A stretch of DNA of 55,768 nucleotides from assembly GCA_934130025.1 (NCBI GenBank), contig CAKOXG010000006.1:1-55768 (forward strand), read 5' to 3'. Both the position numbers and the translations under genes were made by a program. Shown one piece after another: positions 37,663-46,450 of the stretch (within the stretch, counting starts at the first letter, position 1; every line of letters starts with the position of its first letter). Under the pieces are notes generated by a model. It was given only the letters and a program-made list of their open reading frames with translations, did no database searches and was not told the origin of the DNA. The DNA comes from an uncultured Clostridia bacterium. GTDB lineage: Bacteria; Bacillota; Clostridia; TANB77; CAG-508.

Positions 37663-38511
37663 TTATTCATTATGCATTTTTGCAGCCTTTATTACATTGT
37701 TCATTAACATTGCAATTGTCATCGGTCCTACTCCCCCTGGAACCGGTGTTATATATGATGTTTTTTCTTTCACATTATCAAAATCAACATCACCTTTTAA
37801 TTTTCCATTACTATCCCTGTTCATTCCTACATCAATAACAACGGCATCTTGCTTTACCATATCTTCTGTTACCAAATTGATTTTTCCAACAGCACTTATT
37901 AGAATATCTGCCTTTTGGGTTATTTCTGGCAAATTAGCAGTTTTAGAATGACATATTGTTACTGTAGCATTTTCTTTAAGCAAGCACTGTGCTAATGGTT
38001 TTCCTACAATATTACTTCTCCCTATAATCACAGCATGTTTTCCCTCTATTGGAATATTGTAATATTCTAATAGTTTTAGTATTCCATACGGAGTACACGA
38101 AATAAATGTCTCTTGTCCAATCATTAGTTTTCCAACATTTAGTGGATTGAACCCATCCACATCCTTTTTATAATTAATTCTTTCAAATGCAGATTGGATA
38201 TCTAATCCTTTAGGAATTGGGCTTTGTAACAAAATTCCATTTATGTCTTGTCTTTCATTTAGCTCATCAATCACTCTTAAAATTTCATTCATTGAAGTAT
38301 CAGCATCTAAAATTACCTCTTCATATTCAATTCCAACATCTTCACATGCTTTACTCTTGTTTTTTACATATATTTTTGATGCCGCATCATCTCCAACAAG
38401 AATCACCGCCAGTCTTGGAATTATTCCATTCATTTTTAAAGAGTCAGTTTCTTTTCTTAATTCTTCTCTTATTGTTTTTGCTACAGCTTTTCCATCTATT
38501 AATTGATACAT
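37663..38511 (-). CDS. folD: FolD, methylenetetrahydrofolate dehydrogenase/cyclohydrolase
   Basis: FolD interconverts one-carbon tetrahydrofolates using NADP. Recognised by YVKNKSKACEDVGI (catalytic Lys), GILLQSPIPKG, the binding loop IGRSNIVGKPLAQ and PVPGGVGPMTIAML. Length 282 is normal. It begins 2 bases after thyX, which supplies dTMP by consuming methylene-tetrahydrofolate, so the two share a pathway. Confidence 0.95.
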   Translation of the reverse strand: MYQLIDGKAVAKTIREELRKETDSLKMNGIIPRLAVILVGDDAASKIYVKNKSKACEDVGIEYEEVILDADTSMNEILRVIDELNERQDINGILLQSPIPKGLDIQSAFERINYKKDVDGFNPLNVGKLMIGQETFISCTPYGILKLLEYYNIPIEGKHAVIIGRSNIVGKPLAQCLLKENATVTICHSKTANLPEITQKADILISAVGKINLVTEDMVKQDAVVIDVGMNRDSNGKLKGDVDFDNVKEKTSYITPVPGGVGPMTIAMLMNNVIKAAKMHNE

Positions 38512-38513
38512 AT

Positions 38514-39185
38514 TTATACATCCTCTTCTACTAATAGTTTTGCATAATATTTTTTATTAAACTCTTCATCATATTTAATATCTCCAAATATTTCTGGCAT
38601 TTGTTCTTTAAAGTATAATAAAAGAGGTATAAGAAGCTGCCTTATTGCCGGATGCACATTTTTAGTTGTCCTTAATTCTAATATATGTTTCCATTCTCTT
38701 ATGTTAGCTGTCATAGTGTACTCTGCCCCTGTAGAATGAGGAAGAAGTTCCCTACACATATCGTTAGTTGCTCCCAATTTTTTCATGTTCATATAAGCCT
38801 TTTCAAGGTTTTCTATTCCATCTTTCCATGCCTCATAGATTTCCTTGCTTTCTATATATGATGGATTTATAACAGTAATTTCATTTCCATATTTATCCTT
38901 ATCATAGCTACAATACCTTGTTGATTCAATTGAAAAACTTGCAAATCTATGTCTTGTTAAATCTTTATAAGTTCCTATATCTCCATAAACTCTTACAGTT
39001 ATTTTCTCATGTTCTAATACAGATTCATGCCCCCTGTTTAAACAATTTTTTAATAGATTTTTATAACTGTCTTCTGTTATATTTCCTTCTGAACGGTAAC
39101 AAGTTCTACAAGCTCTTTCAATTCTTTTCATAATCTTTATTCCGTCAATTTTTTCTACTTTAATCCATGGTTCAACAATTTTCAT
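38514..39185 (-). CDS. thyX: ThyX, FAD-dependent thymidylate synthase
   Basis: ThyX makes dTMP from dUMP with FAD, NADPH and methylene-tetrahydrofolate. The ThyX motif RHRxxSxxxxSxR is present as RHRFASFSIESTR. Length 223 is normal. It is 19 bases after ylmH and nearly touches folD. Confidence 0.95.
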   Translation of the reverse strand: MKIVEPWIKVEKIDGIKIMKRIERACRTCYRSEGNITEDSYKNLLKNCLNRGHESVLEHEKITVRVYGDIGTYKDLTRHRFASFSIESTRYCSYDKDKYGNEITVINPSYIESKEIYEAWKDGIENLEKAYMNMKKLGATNDMCRELLPHSTGAEYTMTANIREWKHILELRTTKNVHPAIRQLLIPLLLYFKEQMPEIFGDIKYDEEFNKKYYAKLLVEEDV

Positions 39186-39204
39186 ATTTTTTCCTTTCGT
39201 TCCC

Positions 39205-39994
39205 CTATATATAATGTTCTACATTTATTGCTATTTTCCCTTTTTTAGTTTCACCTAAAATTTCAAAAATTCGAAATTTTCCCTTTCCTCTTATAACAAT
39301 AATGTCGTCTTCTTTTATAATTTTCGAATTTTTTGTTTCAACTTCGTAATTAACCATTACTCTCTGATCTTCAAGGATTTTTGAGCTTTCATTTCTCGAA
39401 CAATTTACAATTTCTGAAATAATATTATCTATCCTCAATGAGGAAACTGTAATTCTTTTTTGTTCTTTTTTTATCTCTGGTTTTCTTATATTTGTTATAC
39501 TAAGTTTTTCTATCTTAGATTTTGAAAACCTTTTAAGTTGTGGTAAACTATTTAAAATATATTTTGAAATTTCATTGCAGCACACAATATCAGCCCCATC
39601 TTCAAAAACCAATATGTCTCCAATTTTTTCCCTTTTTATACCTAATTTCATTATTCCGGCTTAAATAATCCTTATGGCTATAGCTACCTTTTAATTCATT
39701 TGGTAAAGTTATTCTTATCAAACAAATAATATTTTCAAAATTATATAGATTATTTTCAAAAATATTACCACATTTTTCAGGGTATACTATAAGCATAGCT
39801 TTTTCTAGGCCACTACAAGGCAAATAAAACAAAAAATTTGTTTCTTTTTCAATATTTAAAATTTTCTTACTAATATTTTGTTCATGCAAGCTTAAAAAAT
39901 CAGTATTCGTAATTTGATTCTTTGTTTTTGCAATTCTTATCTTGTCTAACACTTTTGCTTCAAATAATTTATCAGCCTCGTTTATTCGTTCCAT
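39205..39994 (-). CDS. ylmH: YlmH-type S4 RNA-binding protein, split by +1 shift at CGG
   Basis: YlmH is a ribosome-associated S4-domain protein encoded near division genes in many Firmicutes and implicated in rescue of stalled 50S subunits. The first frame (residues 1-112) ends SYSHKDYLS at in-frame CGG codon 113 (39656-39658); the +1 frame continues IMKLGIKREKIGDI, the best-conserved family stretch, then the S4 domain (residues about 185-245). Total 262 residues, the family length. The +1 frame is closed by TAA only 6 bases before the CGG, so the shift is pinned to AGC-CGG or the next few bases. Homologues carry a small residue at this position (as I recall LGA or LGS), which favours Gly over Arg. 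Confidence 0.85.
39656..39658 (-). other. CGG codon at +1 frameshift site in ylmH
   Basis: Frame-0 context is TTA AGC CGG AAT AAT. Skipping C gives AGC GGA ATA ATG AAA. Of the four sites this is the most tightly bounded: TAA in the +1 frame ends four bases before the CGG. Confidence 0.75.
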
Positions 39995-40003
39995 TTTTTC
40001 TTC

Positions 40004-41260
40004 CTATTCTTTTTTATCCATCCAATCTTTACCATCAACAACCCTTGCGACTAGCATTGACGCAGCCGAATCCCCAACAGAATTAAGAACTGTTGCTGGT
40101 GCATCAATAATTGTAGCAATCATTGTTAATATAGGTAATGAAGCAACAGGAAATCCCATCATTGAAATTATCATCATTTCTGATATTGTACCACCACCTA
40201 TTGGCACTGCTGTTACTAGTAAATTTGCCACAAGTGCAACTCCAATTACCTGCAATAAATTTGCACCTGATCCAAATAAACAAACTAAAAACATTATCTT
40301 AAATACCGAACCAATTATTGATCCATCCTTATGGAAACTTGTTCCTAAAGGTACTGTTGTTTCCGCAATATCTCCTGAAACTCCTATTTTCTTTGCCGCC
40401 TCAGTATTTGCAGGTATTGCAGCAGCCGATGAACATGTTGCAAGTGCAACTGCCGTTGGAGTTAATATATTTTTCCAAAGAGCTTTTACACCTTTCTTTC
40501 CACCTGCAATAAAAGCATATAGTGAATACATTACAAAATAAAATACTATCGTTACTATTGTGTAAAGCACAAATGTTTTTGCATACCCTACAGCTATTGC
40601 ACTTCCATAAGTACCAACCAGTACCGCAAAATAGCATCCAAGCCCGATTGGTGAATAATATGATATAATTTGAACTAATTTAAGCATTACTTCATACCCT
40701 GATTCTAGCACCTTTGCAATTGGCTCTCCTTTTTCACCAGACATTTTTACTGCTATTCCAAATAAAATTGAAAATACAACAATTGCAATTATATTATCCT
40801 TTGAAAGTAATTTGTTAAAATCCGTAACTGTAAGAGCACTAACTGTTCTATCCAATATTGTTGGTTCATTATCACTTTCTTCCTTTGCTTCGTCAGGATT
40901 TCCACTTTGTTCTTCAAGTGCTGCTCTAATTTGAGCACCATCCTCTGTATTAACCAATTTTGCAGGATATGTTACTGCAACACCAACTAACACAGAAATA
41001 AGTGACATCATAACAAATACCATGATAATAGTAATCATGATTTTTCCAAGTCTTTTAGGTTGCTTAATTTTTGCAATTGATGAGGTAATACTCAAGAATA
41101 TAAGTGGAACAATTACAATAAATAATAAATTTAAGAAGATGTCCCCAAAGGGTTTTAAGACAGCTGCTTTTTCTTTTAATACCATTCCCGCAATGGCGCC
41201 AATTATTATCGCAGCTAAAAGTATAATAACTGACTTGTACGTTTTTAAAATGTTTTTCAT
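40004..41260 (-). CDS. Sodium:dicarboxylate/amino acid symporter (DAACS family)
   Basis: A 418-residue transporter with about eight membrane segments. Family motifs include the Ser-rich loop TPTAVALATCSSAAAIPANTEAA, VPLGTSFHKDGS (usually NMDG) and the tip region PIGGGTISEM. It imports glutamate, aspartate, serine or a related substrate with sodium. ylmH follows after 9 bases on the same strand. Confidence 0.85.
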   Translation of the reverse strand: MKNILKTYKSVIILLAAIIIGAIAGMVLKEKAAVLKPFGDIFLNLLFIVIVPLIFLSITSSIAKIKQPKRLGKIMITIIMVFVMMSLISVLVGVAVTYPAKLVNTEDGAQIRAALEEQSGNPDEAKEESDNEPTILDRTVSALTVTDFNKLLSKDNIIAIVVFSILFGIAVKMSGEKGEPIAKVLESGYEVMLKLVQIISYYSPIGLGCYFAVLVGTYGSAIAVGYAKTFVLYTIVTIVFYFVMYSLYAFIAGGKKGVKALWKNILTPTAVALATCSSAAAIPANTEAAKKIGVSGDIAETTVPLGTSFHKDGSIIGSVFKIMFLVCLFGSGANLLQVIGVALVANLLVTAVPIGGGTISEMMIISMMGFPVASLPILTMIATIIDAPATVLNSVGDSAASMLVARVVDGKDWMDKKE

Positions 41261-41449
41261 AATACTTTCTCCTTATAAAAAGAAGCGTTGTTAAGGAAAT
41301 ATAATTATATCTCCTAATTCGTTTTTTATTATATACTTAATTAAATAATATTGCAATAGGAATTTTTTATGAATTTTATTTCACGAATTTTAATTTACTA
41401 CTAGATTTTTTATTTGATCTGTGCTATTATAGTACCTGTATTTAAAAAA

Positions 41450-41520
41450 TGGGATGTCGCCAAGCGGTAAGGCCTCGGACTCTGACTCCGATATGCGTGT
41501 GTTCGAATCACACCATCCCA
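41450..41520 (+). tRNA. tRNA-Gln (anticodon CUG)
   Basis: The sequence folds as a cloverleaf: acceptor stem TGGGATG/CATCCCA, D arm GCCAAGCGGTAAGGC, anticodon stem TCGGA/TCCGA with loop CTCTGAC (anticodon CTG), and T arm GTGTG-TTCGAAT-CACAC. CCA is not encoded. Bacterial tRNA-Gln typically begins with U1, as here. It reads CAG, the minor Gln codon in this AT-rich genome. The 440-base gap around it otherwise holds only the terminator below. Confidence 0.95.
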
Positions 41521-41609
41521 ACCATCTAGCAATAATATGAACAATATGACTTCATTTTTTACGGCTGTTTTTGCTTTAAATATGAAGCTGTAGAGTATTA
41601 TCAAGTAGC

Positions 41610-41640
41610 AAAGAACCTAGTAGAAAATACTGGGTTCTTT
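41610..41640. terminator. Terminator after tRNA-Gln and the convergent HD gene
   Basis: AAAGAACCTAGTA pairs with TACTGGGTTCTTT, one G-T, flanked by A/T-rich ends. It can serve the tRNA on the plus strand and the HD gene on the minus strand. Confidence 0.7.
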
Positions 41641-41704
41641 ATTATATATTATTTAAGCTATAACACTCAGTCCATTAATCTTTTTTCGTAATTTACCTTA
41701 ACCA

Positions 41705-42283
41705 TTATAATTCTGCCACTTCATTTTCTACTAAATCTTCGCATTCTCTCATTGCCAATATGGTAGTTTCAAATACCTTATCTAAATCCCATCCCAGCAT
41801 GTCTGCTCCCCTTTTTATTACATCCCTTGAACAGCCTGCTGCAAATTTTTTGTCTTTGAACTTCTTTTTCACACTCGAAACCTCCATATCTTTCGTACTC
41901 TTAGATGGTCTCATTTTTGTAGCAGCCCAAATCAATCCAGTTAATTCATCAACCGTAAATAGAACCTTTTCCATTTGTTTTTTTGGTTCCAATTCTGAGC
42001 ATCCACCATATCCATGGCTACAAATACTGTAAATCATGTTATCATTTGCACCTGCATCTTTTAATATTTCTCTTGCTTTATGGCAGTGCTCATCTGGGTA
42101 CATTTCATAGTCTATATCATGCAGTAGTCCTACTATTCCCCAATAATTTTCGTCTTCACCAAACATCTTGGCATAATATCTCATCACACCTTCTACAGTA
42201 AAAGCGTGACGCAAATGAAATTCTTCTTTGTTATATTTTTTCAATAATTCTAATGCTTCTTTTCTCTCCATATTTTCCTCCAC
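41705..42283 (-). CDS. HDIG-type HD-domain protein
   Basis: A 192-residue HD-domain protein: RHAFTVEGVMRYYA gives the first His, GLLHDIDYE the HD pair, then HCHKAREIL and CSHGYGG. This pattern matches a widespread family of predicted hydrolases in Clostridia. Substrate unknown. Start ATG follows GGAGGA. Confidence 0.8.
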   Translation of the reverse strand: MEENMERKEALELLKKYNKEEFHLRHAFTVEGVMRYYAKMFGEDENYWGIVGLLHDIDYEMYPDEHCHKAREILKDAGANDNMIYSICSHGYGGCSELEPKKQMEKVLFTVDELTGLIWAATKMRPSKSTKDMEVSSVKKKFKDKKFAAGCSRDVIKRGADMLGWDLDKVFETTILAMRECEDLVENEVAEL

Positions 42284-42404
42284 AATTATAATCTGACAAT
42301 GTTATACCATAGAACTCAATCGTTTTCAATAATATTACAGTATTAAATAACCTAAATATGGAAATACTGTTAATAAATTTAATAATGGAAAGGATTTTAT
42401 TTTT

Positions 42405-43673
42405 ATGAAGGATTATTTAGGAATTAAGAATATTTCAGCTTTAGAAGTTTTGGATTCTAGAGGTACTCCAACTATTCAAGTGGAGGTTGTGACAGAAGGT
42501 GGTTTCTCAGGAACGGCAATAGTTCCTTCTGGAGCATCTACCGGTAGTTTTGAAGCTTGTGAATTACGTGACTCAGACAGTGATAGGTACTCTGGTAAAG
42601 GTGTTCTTAATGCTGTTAAAAATGTAAATACAAAAATTTCAAAAAATTTAGTAGATATGAATGTTTATAATCAAAGAGAAATTGATAATGCTCTTATAAA
42701 ATTGGATGGAACCATTAATAAATCGAACCTTGGAGCAAATGCAATATTAGGTGTTTCACTTGCATGTTGCAAGGCTGCTGCAAATTCTTTAGGTCTACCT
42801 CTTTATTATTATATAGGTGGTATAAATTCTTATTTATTGCCAACTCCAATGATGAATATTCTAAACGGTGGAAAACATTCCGATAACAATGTTAGTATAC
42901 AGGAATTTATGATTGTACCATTAAAGGGTAAGAACTTTGCTGACAAACTGGAAATTGGCGTTAAGGTATATCAAAATTTAAAAAAGATTTTAAAGTCTAA
43001 AAAGTTATCTACCGCGGTTGGTGACGAAGGCGGATTCGCCCCAGATTTAAAAAGTAATGAAGAAGCTCTGGATCTACTAGTTGAAGCAATACAAAGTTCT
43101 GGGTTTAAACCAAAGACAGATGTTGCAATAGCTCTTGATATTGCAGCTACTGAAATGTTTGATGAGGCTCAAAAGACAAATAGTGACGGATATTTATTTT
43201 GGAAAACAGGTGAGTTTAAGACAAAATCTGAAATGATTGATTATATTGTTGATTTGTGTATAAATTATCCAATCATTTCAATAGAAGATGGGCTTGCAGA
43301 AGAAGATTGGAATTCTTGGCAAGAACTAACCTCTAGAATTGGTTCTAATGTGCAACTTGTAGGAGATGATTTATTTGTTACCAATAGTACAAGATTAAAA
43401 AAAGGTATTGATAAAAAAGTTGCAAACAGTATACTGATTAAACCAAACCAAATTGGTACTCTTACTGAAACTTTAGATACTATAGAACTTGCAAAATCTA
43501 ACGGCTATAATGTAATAATTTCTCATCGTTCAGGAGAAACAGAAGATTCTACTATTGCAGATATAGCAGTTGCAACAAATGCTGGGCAAATAAAAGCTGG
43601 AGCTCCATGCCGTACAGATAGAATAGCCAAGTATAATAGATTATTGAATATTGAAAATGAACTAAATTCTTAA
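42405..43673 (+). CDS. eno: Enolase
   Basis: Converts 2-phosphoglycerate to phosphoenolpyruvate. The 422-residue protein has ALEVLDSRGTPTIQVEV, SGASTGSFEACELRD, NGGKHSDNN, the Mg ligands in IEDGLAEEDW and GDDLFVTN, and ISHRSGETEDSTIADIAV. Single gene, RBS GGAAAGG. Confidence 0.96.
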   Translation: MKDYLGIKNISALEVLDSRGTPTIQVEVVTEGGFSGTAIVPSGASTGSFEACELRDSDSDRYSGKGVLNAVKNVNTKISKNLVDMNVYNQREIDNALIKLDGTINKSNLGANAILGVSLACCKAAANSLGLPLYYYIGGINSYLLPTPMMNILNGGKHSDNNVSIQEFMIVPLKGKNFADKLEIGVKVYQNLKKILKSKKLSTAVGDEGGFAPDLKSNEEALDLLVEAIQSSGFKPKTDVAIALDIAATEMFDEAQKTNSDGYLFWKTGEFKTKSEMIDYIVDLCINYPIISIEDGLAEEDWNSWQELTSRIGSNVQLVGDDLFVTNSTRLKKGIDKKVANSILIKPNQIGTLTETLDTIELAKSNGYNVIISHRSGETEDSTIADIAVATNAGQIKAGAPCRTDRIAKYNRLLNIENELNS

Positions 43674-43682
43674 ATTTATAAA

Positions 43683-43725
43683 AAAGTATATTAGAAATGC
43701 TACACAAGCTTTTCTAATATACTTT
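43683..43725 (+). terminator. Terminator of eno
   Basis: AAAGTATATTAGAAA and TTTCTAATATACTTT form a perfect 15-bp stem followed by ATTTATTT. Confidence 0.8.
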
Positions 43726-43783
43726 ATTTATCTGTTTATAAGCACCAATTTTCTTTATTCTAAATGAATTTTGCGATAATTAA

Positions 43784-44743
43784 TTATTCTATAATAGTAT
43801 CAATTTCTTGCTTCATTCCTACCAAAACCTCGCAACTATGGTTGAATTTTGCTTGCTCCTCCTCTGTTAATGGTAAATTCAAAATTTCTTGAACTCCGTT
43901 GTTTCCTATAATTGCAGGAACACCAATATAAATTTCATTATGTCCATATTCTCCTCCCAGTTTTGCAGAAACAGTTAATATTTCTTTTCCATTATTTAGT
44001 ATTGTTTTTACAAGTTTAGCAAGTCCCATTCCAATTCCATAATATGTTGCTCTCTTTTTTTCAATTATCTCATATGCTGATTGTTGCACCTCTGTATAAA
44101 TGTCAGCAAGAGTCTTTTCGCTTTCTCCTCTTTCATTCATTATATCTAATAATTTTTTGCACCCAACATAGCTGTGTGACCATGGAACAAATGAAGAATC
44201 TCCATGTTCTCCCATTATATAAGCATGTATATTTTTGCTGGAAACATCTAACTTTTCTCCTATTAAATAACGTAATCTTGCAGTATCTAAAACTGTTCCA
44301 GAGCCAATGACTTTATTTTTAGGGAATTTTGAAACCTTCTGAACAACATAAGACATTAAATCAACTGGGTTAGATGCAATTACAAATATTCCATTAAATC
44401 CAGATTTGACCACATTTAATGTTATCTCCTTCATTATTTTTGCATTTGCTGAGGCAAGCTCAAGTCTAGTTTGACCTGGTTTTTGGTTAAGCCCTGCTGT
44501 AATTACAACAATATCAGCATCCTTACATTCATCATAATCGCCAGCTTTTATATCCATTTTTCCAGAAGCATATGGAACACCATGGTTTAAGTCCATTGCT
44601 TCTCCTTCTGCCTTATCTTTTAATACATCAATTAAGACCAATTCATTAACTCCCCCCTGATTTTCTAGAGCGTACGCCATGCTCATTCCTACCATTCCTG
44701 TTCCAACTAGTACAATTTTTCTACTTTCAATCATAAAAATCAT
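43784..44743 (-). CDS. ldh: L-lactate dehydrogenase
   Basis: Reduces pyruvate to lactate with NADH. NAD-binding loop GTGMVGMSMAYAL, the specificity loop NQKPGQTRLEL (Gln at the position that is Arg in malate dehydrogenase), and the active-site MGEHGDSSFVPWS. Length 319 is normal. Fits a fermentative life style beside enolase. It appears monocistronic. An alternative start two codons later (MIESRK) is possible. Confidence 0.92.
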   Translation of the reverse strand: MIFMIESRKIVLVGTGMVGMSMAYALENQGGVNELVLIDVLKDKAEGEAMDLNHGVPYASGKMDIKAGDYDECKDADIVVITAGLNQKPGQTRLELASANAKIMKEITLNVVKSGFNGIFVIASNPVDLMSYVVQKVSKFPKNKVIGSGTVLDTARLRYLIGEKLDVSSKNIHAYIMGEHGDSSFVPWSHSYVGCKKLLDIMNERGESEKTLADIYTEVQQSAYEIIEKKRATYYGIGMGLAKLVKTILNNGKEILTVSAKLGGEYGHNEIYIGVPAIIGNNGVQEILNLPLTEEEQAKFNHSCEVLVGMKQEIDTIIE

Positions 44744-44806
44744 TCCTTTCTAACATTAAAATTATTTATTTTTAACTAATTAGCTATTTTACTTTGTATT
44801 GTTCGT

Positions 44807-44848
44807 AAATAAATACACAAAATTATATTACATTTTGTGCATTTATTG
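44807..44848 (-). terminator. Likely terminator of the VWA surface protein gene
   Basis: AATAAATGCACAAAAT and ATTTTGTGTATTTATT pair over 16 bases with one G-T. The T-run is short, so strength is uncertain. Confidence 0.5.
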
Positions 44849-44854
44849 TTATTC

Positions 44855-46267
44855 CTATTTATTAATTATCTTTTTACCTATATAGATTGCTAAAATTATC
44901 ATAGCTATTGCAAATACTGCCATTGCAGCATAATTCAAAGAATCCCCAGTTTGTGGTATTGGATCTTTTGCAATAGAATTATCTGGAACCTTTACTTCTT
45001 TTTTTAACATTATTGAAGGAGAAACATCTGATGTTACAGTATTCTCTTTTCCATCTGTTCCAGTATATTTAACATCTACTTTTTTATTTGTTGGAGTTTC
45101 AACATTTATTATTTTTTCATCAAACTTTTCTTTTAATTTTAACTTATATTTAAAAGACGCTGTCTTCCCTGCTTCAAGTGTTCCAATTGTCCATGTGATG
45201 CTATTGTTTTGAGTATTAACCTCTGCAGTTACTGTTCCTATGTTCTCTTTTTCAAATATTTCAAAATCATAATTTGCTATAATATCATCAGGGAAATAGT
45301 CAACAACAACAATATCTTTTACCTCATTTTTTACTATCACCTTAACATTCTCATAAACTTTATTTGTAATTGTATCTGTTACATTTTCATCAGTAACATA
45401 ATAAAAAGGCCCATAGTTTGGTGTTGTAGCAGTTCCGAAAATATCTTCTGCTAAATCTTTATATGTTTTTCCAGCCGCATCACTTGCAATTTTTCCATCT
45501 GGATCTGGTTGATAGCTAGAATCAACTCCAGTCATTACACTTATAATATTAATTCCAGAATCAGTAAGTGATTTAATCGTAGATTTTGTTTTTGTTGTAA
45601 CATCTCCACCATATGTCATCGTTGGTCCCCCAACAGCTGTATTTGGAACACCATCAGTAAGAAGTACTACATATTTATTTGTGTTAGCATCAGAGCTGAA
45701 ATTTGCCTTTGCGACCTGTATTCCTGCATCAATATTAGTTCTAGCTCCATTTGTTTCTATTGAATCAATCGCAGTTGAAATTACAGTATAATCACTTGTA
45801 GGACCAATAACTAAAGAAGCATCCTCTAATGTACCTTCTTTTGAACTATCTGTGCTTGTTGAAAACCTTACCACTCCTATTTTTGAAGTACTTTGGTTTT
45901 GAAGAATCTTATTTGCAAGTGTTTTAGCAGCTTCAAAAACTGTTTCTTTTCTTGTTTTTCCATCTGCAAGTTTATTCAGTTCCATGCTCTTTGAATTATC
46001 TAAAACTAAAAATATTTCAGAAGGTTTTACATCTTCTTCTTCATTTTTTAAGTTTGTAACATCTATTTGTAGTGTAGCATCTTTATTTTCGTTACTAACA
46101 TCTAAAAGCTTCTTTACAAGCTTTCCATCTTCTCCCATTTTTATTTCACAAATGTTATCTTTTACTTTCACAAGTGTAACATCTTCATTTGCAGCAAATA
46201 CTGGTAATGTTTGAAAAATAGATATTATCAAAATAATTGCTGCTAAAATTTTTATTTTTTTCTCCAT
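44855..46267 (-). CDS. Cell-wall-anchored VWA-domain surface protein
   Basis: The start MEKKIKILAAI is chosen because AAAGGGTG lies just upstream; the frame extends ten codons further. Residues 1-25 are a signal peptide (cleavage near VFAA). The VWA domain begins with FLVLDNSKSM (MIDAS motif DxSxS) and includes VVLLTDGVPN. A beta-rich stalk follows, then the sortase signal IPQTGD, a hydrophobic segment and a basic tail. VWA domains bind ligands through a metal ion; similar proteins are pilus tips and adhesins. The motif has Ile in place of the usual Leu of LPxTG. No sortase gene lies in the window. Confidence 0.85.
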   Translation of the reverse strand: MEKKIKILAAIILIISIFQTLPVFAANEDVTLVKVKDNICEIKMGEDGKLVKKLLDVSNENKDATLQIDVTNLKNEEEDVKPSEIFLVLDNSKSMELNKLADGKTRKETVFEAAKTLANKILQNQSTSKIGVVRFSTSTDSSKEGTLEDASLVIGPTSDYTVISTAIDSIETNGARTNIDAGIQVAKANFSSDANTNKYVVLLTDGVPNTAVGGPTMTYGGDVTTKTKSTIKSLTDSGINIISVMTGVDSSYQPDPDGKIASDAAGKTYKDLAEDIFGTATTPNYGPFYYVTDENVTDTITNKVYENVKVIVKNEVKDIVVVDYFPDDIIANYDFEIFEKENIGTVTAEVNTQNNSITWTIGTLEAGKTASFKYKLKLKEKFDEKIINVETPTNKKVDVKYTGTDGKENTVTSDVSPSIMLKKEVKVPDNSIAKDPIPQTGDSLNYAAMAVFAIAMIILAIYIGKKIINK

Positions 46268-46450
46268 ATGTTTCACCCTTTCTTTTTTACCTATCACACA
46301 TAGTAAAAAGTTTAAATTTCTAAATTAACTCTTTATATTTTAATACTTAATAAATCTTTTTTCAATACAAAATTACATTTTTTGTATATTTTCTATTAAA
46401 ACTTATTATTCAAACATTTTTATGTAACATCACATCTTTTATATACAACA

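Noticed and set aside
4108..39994. Independent sequencing or assembly indels as the explanation for the four frame breaks
   Set aside because: Possible for any one site, but errors would not be expected to fall exactly on the only four in-frame CGG codons, always in the same direction. Kept as the main alternative, to be settled with raw reads.
41410..41604. A 64-codon reading frame across the tRNA-Gln locus
   Set aside because: It is antisense to a well-folded tRNA and has no ribosome binding site.
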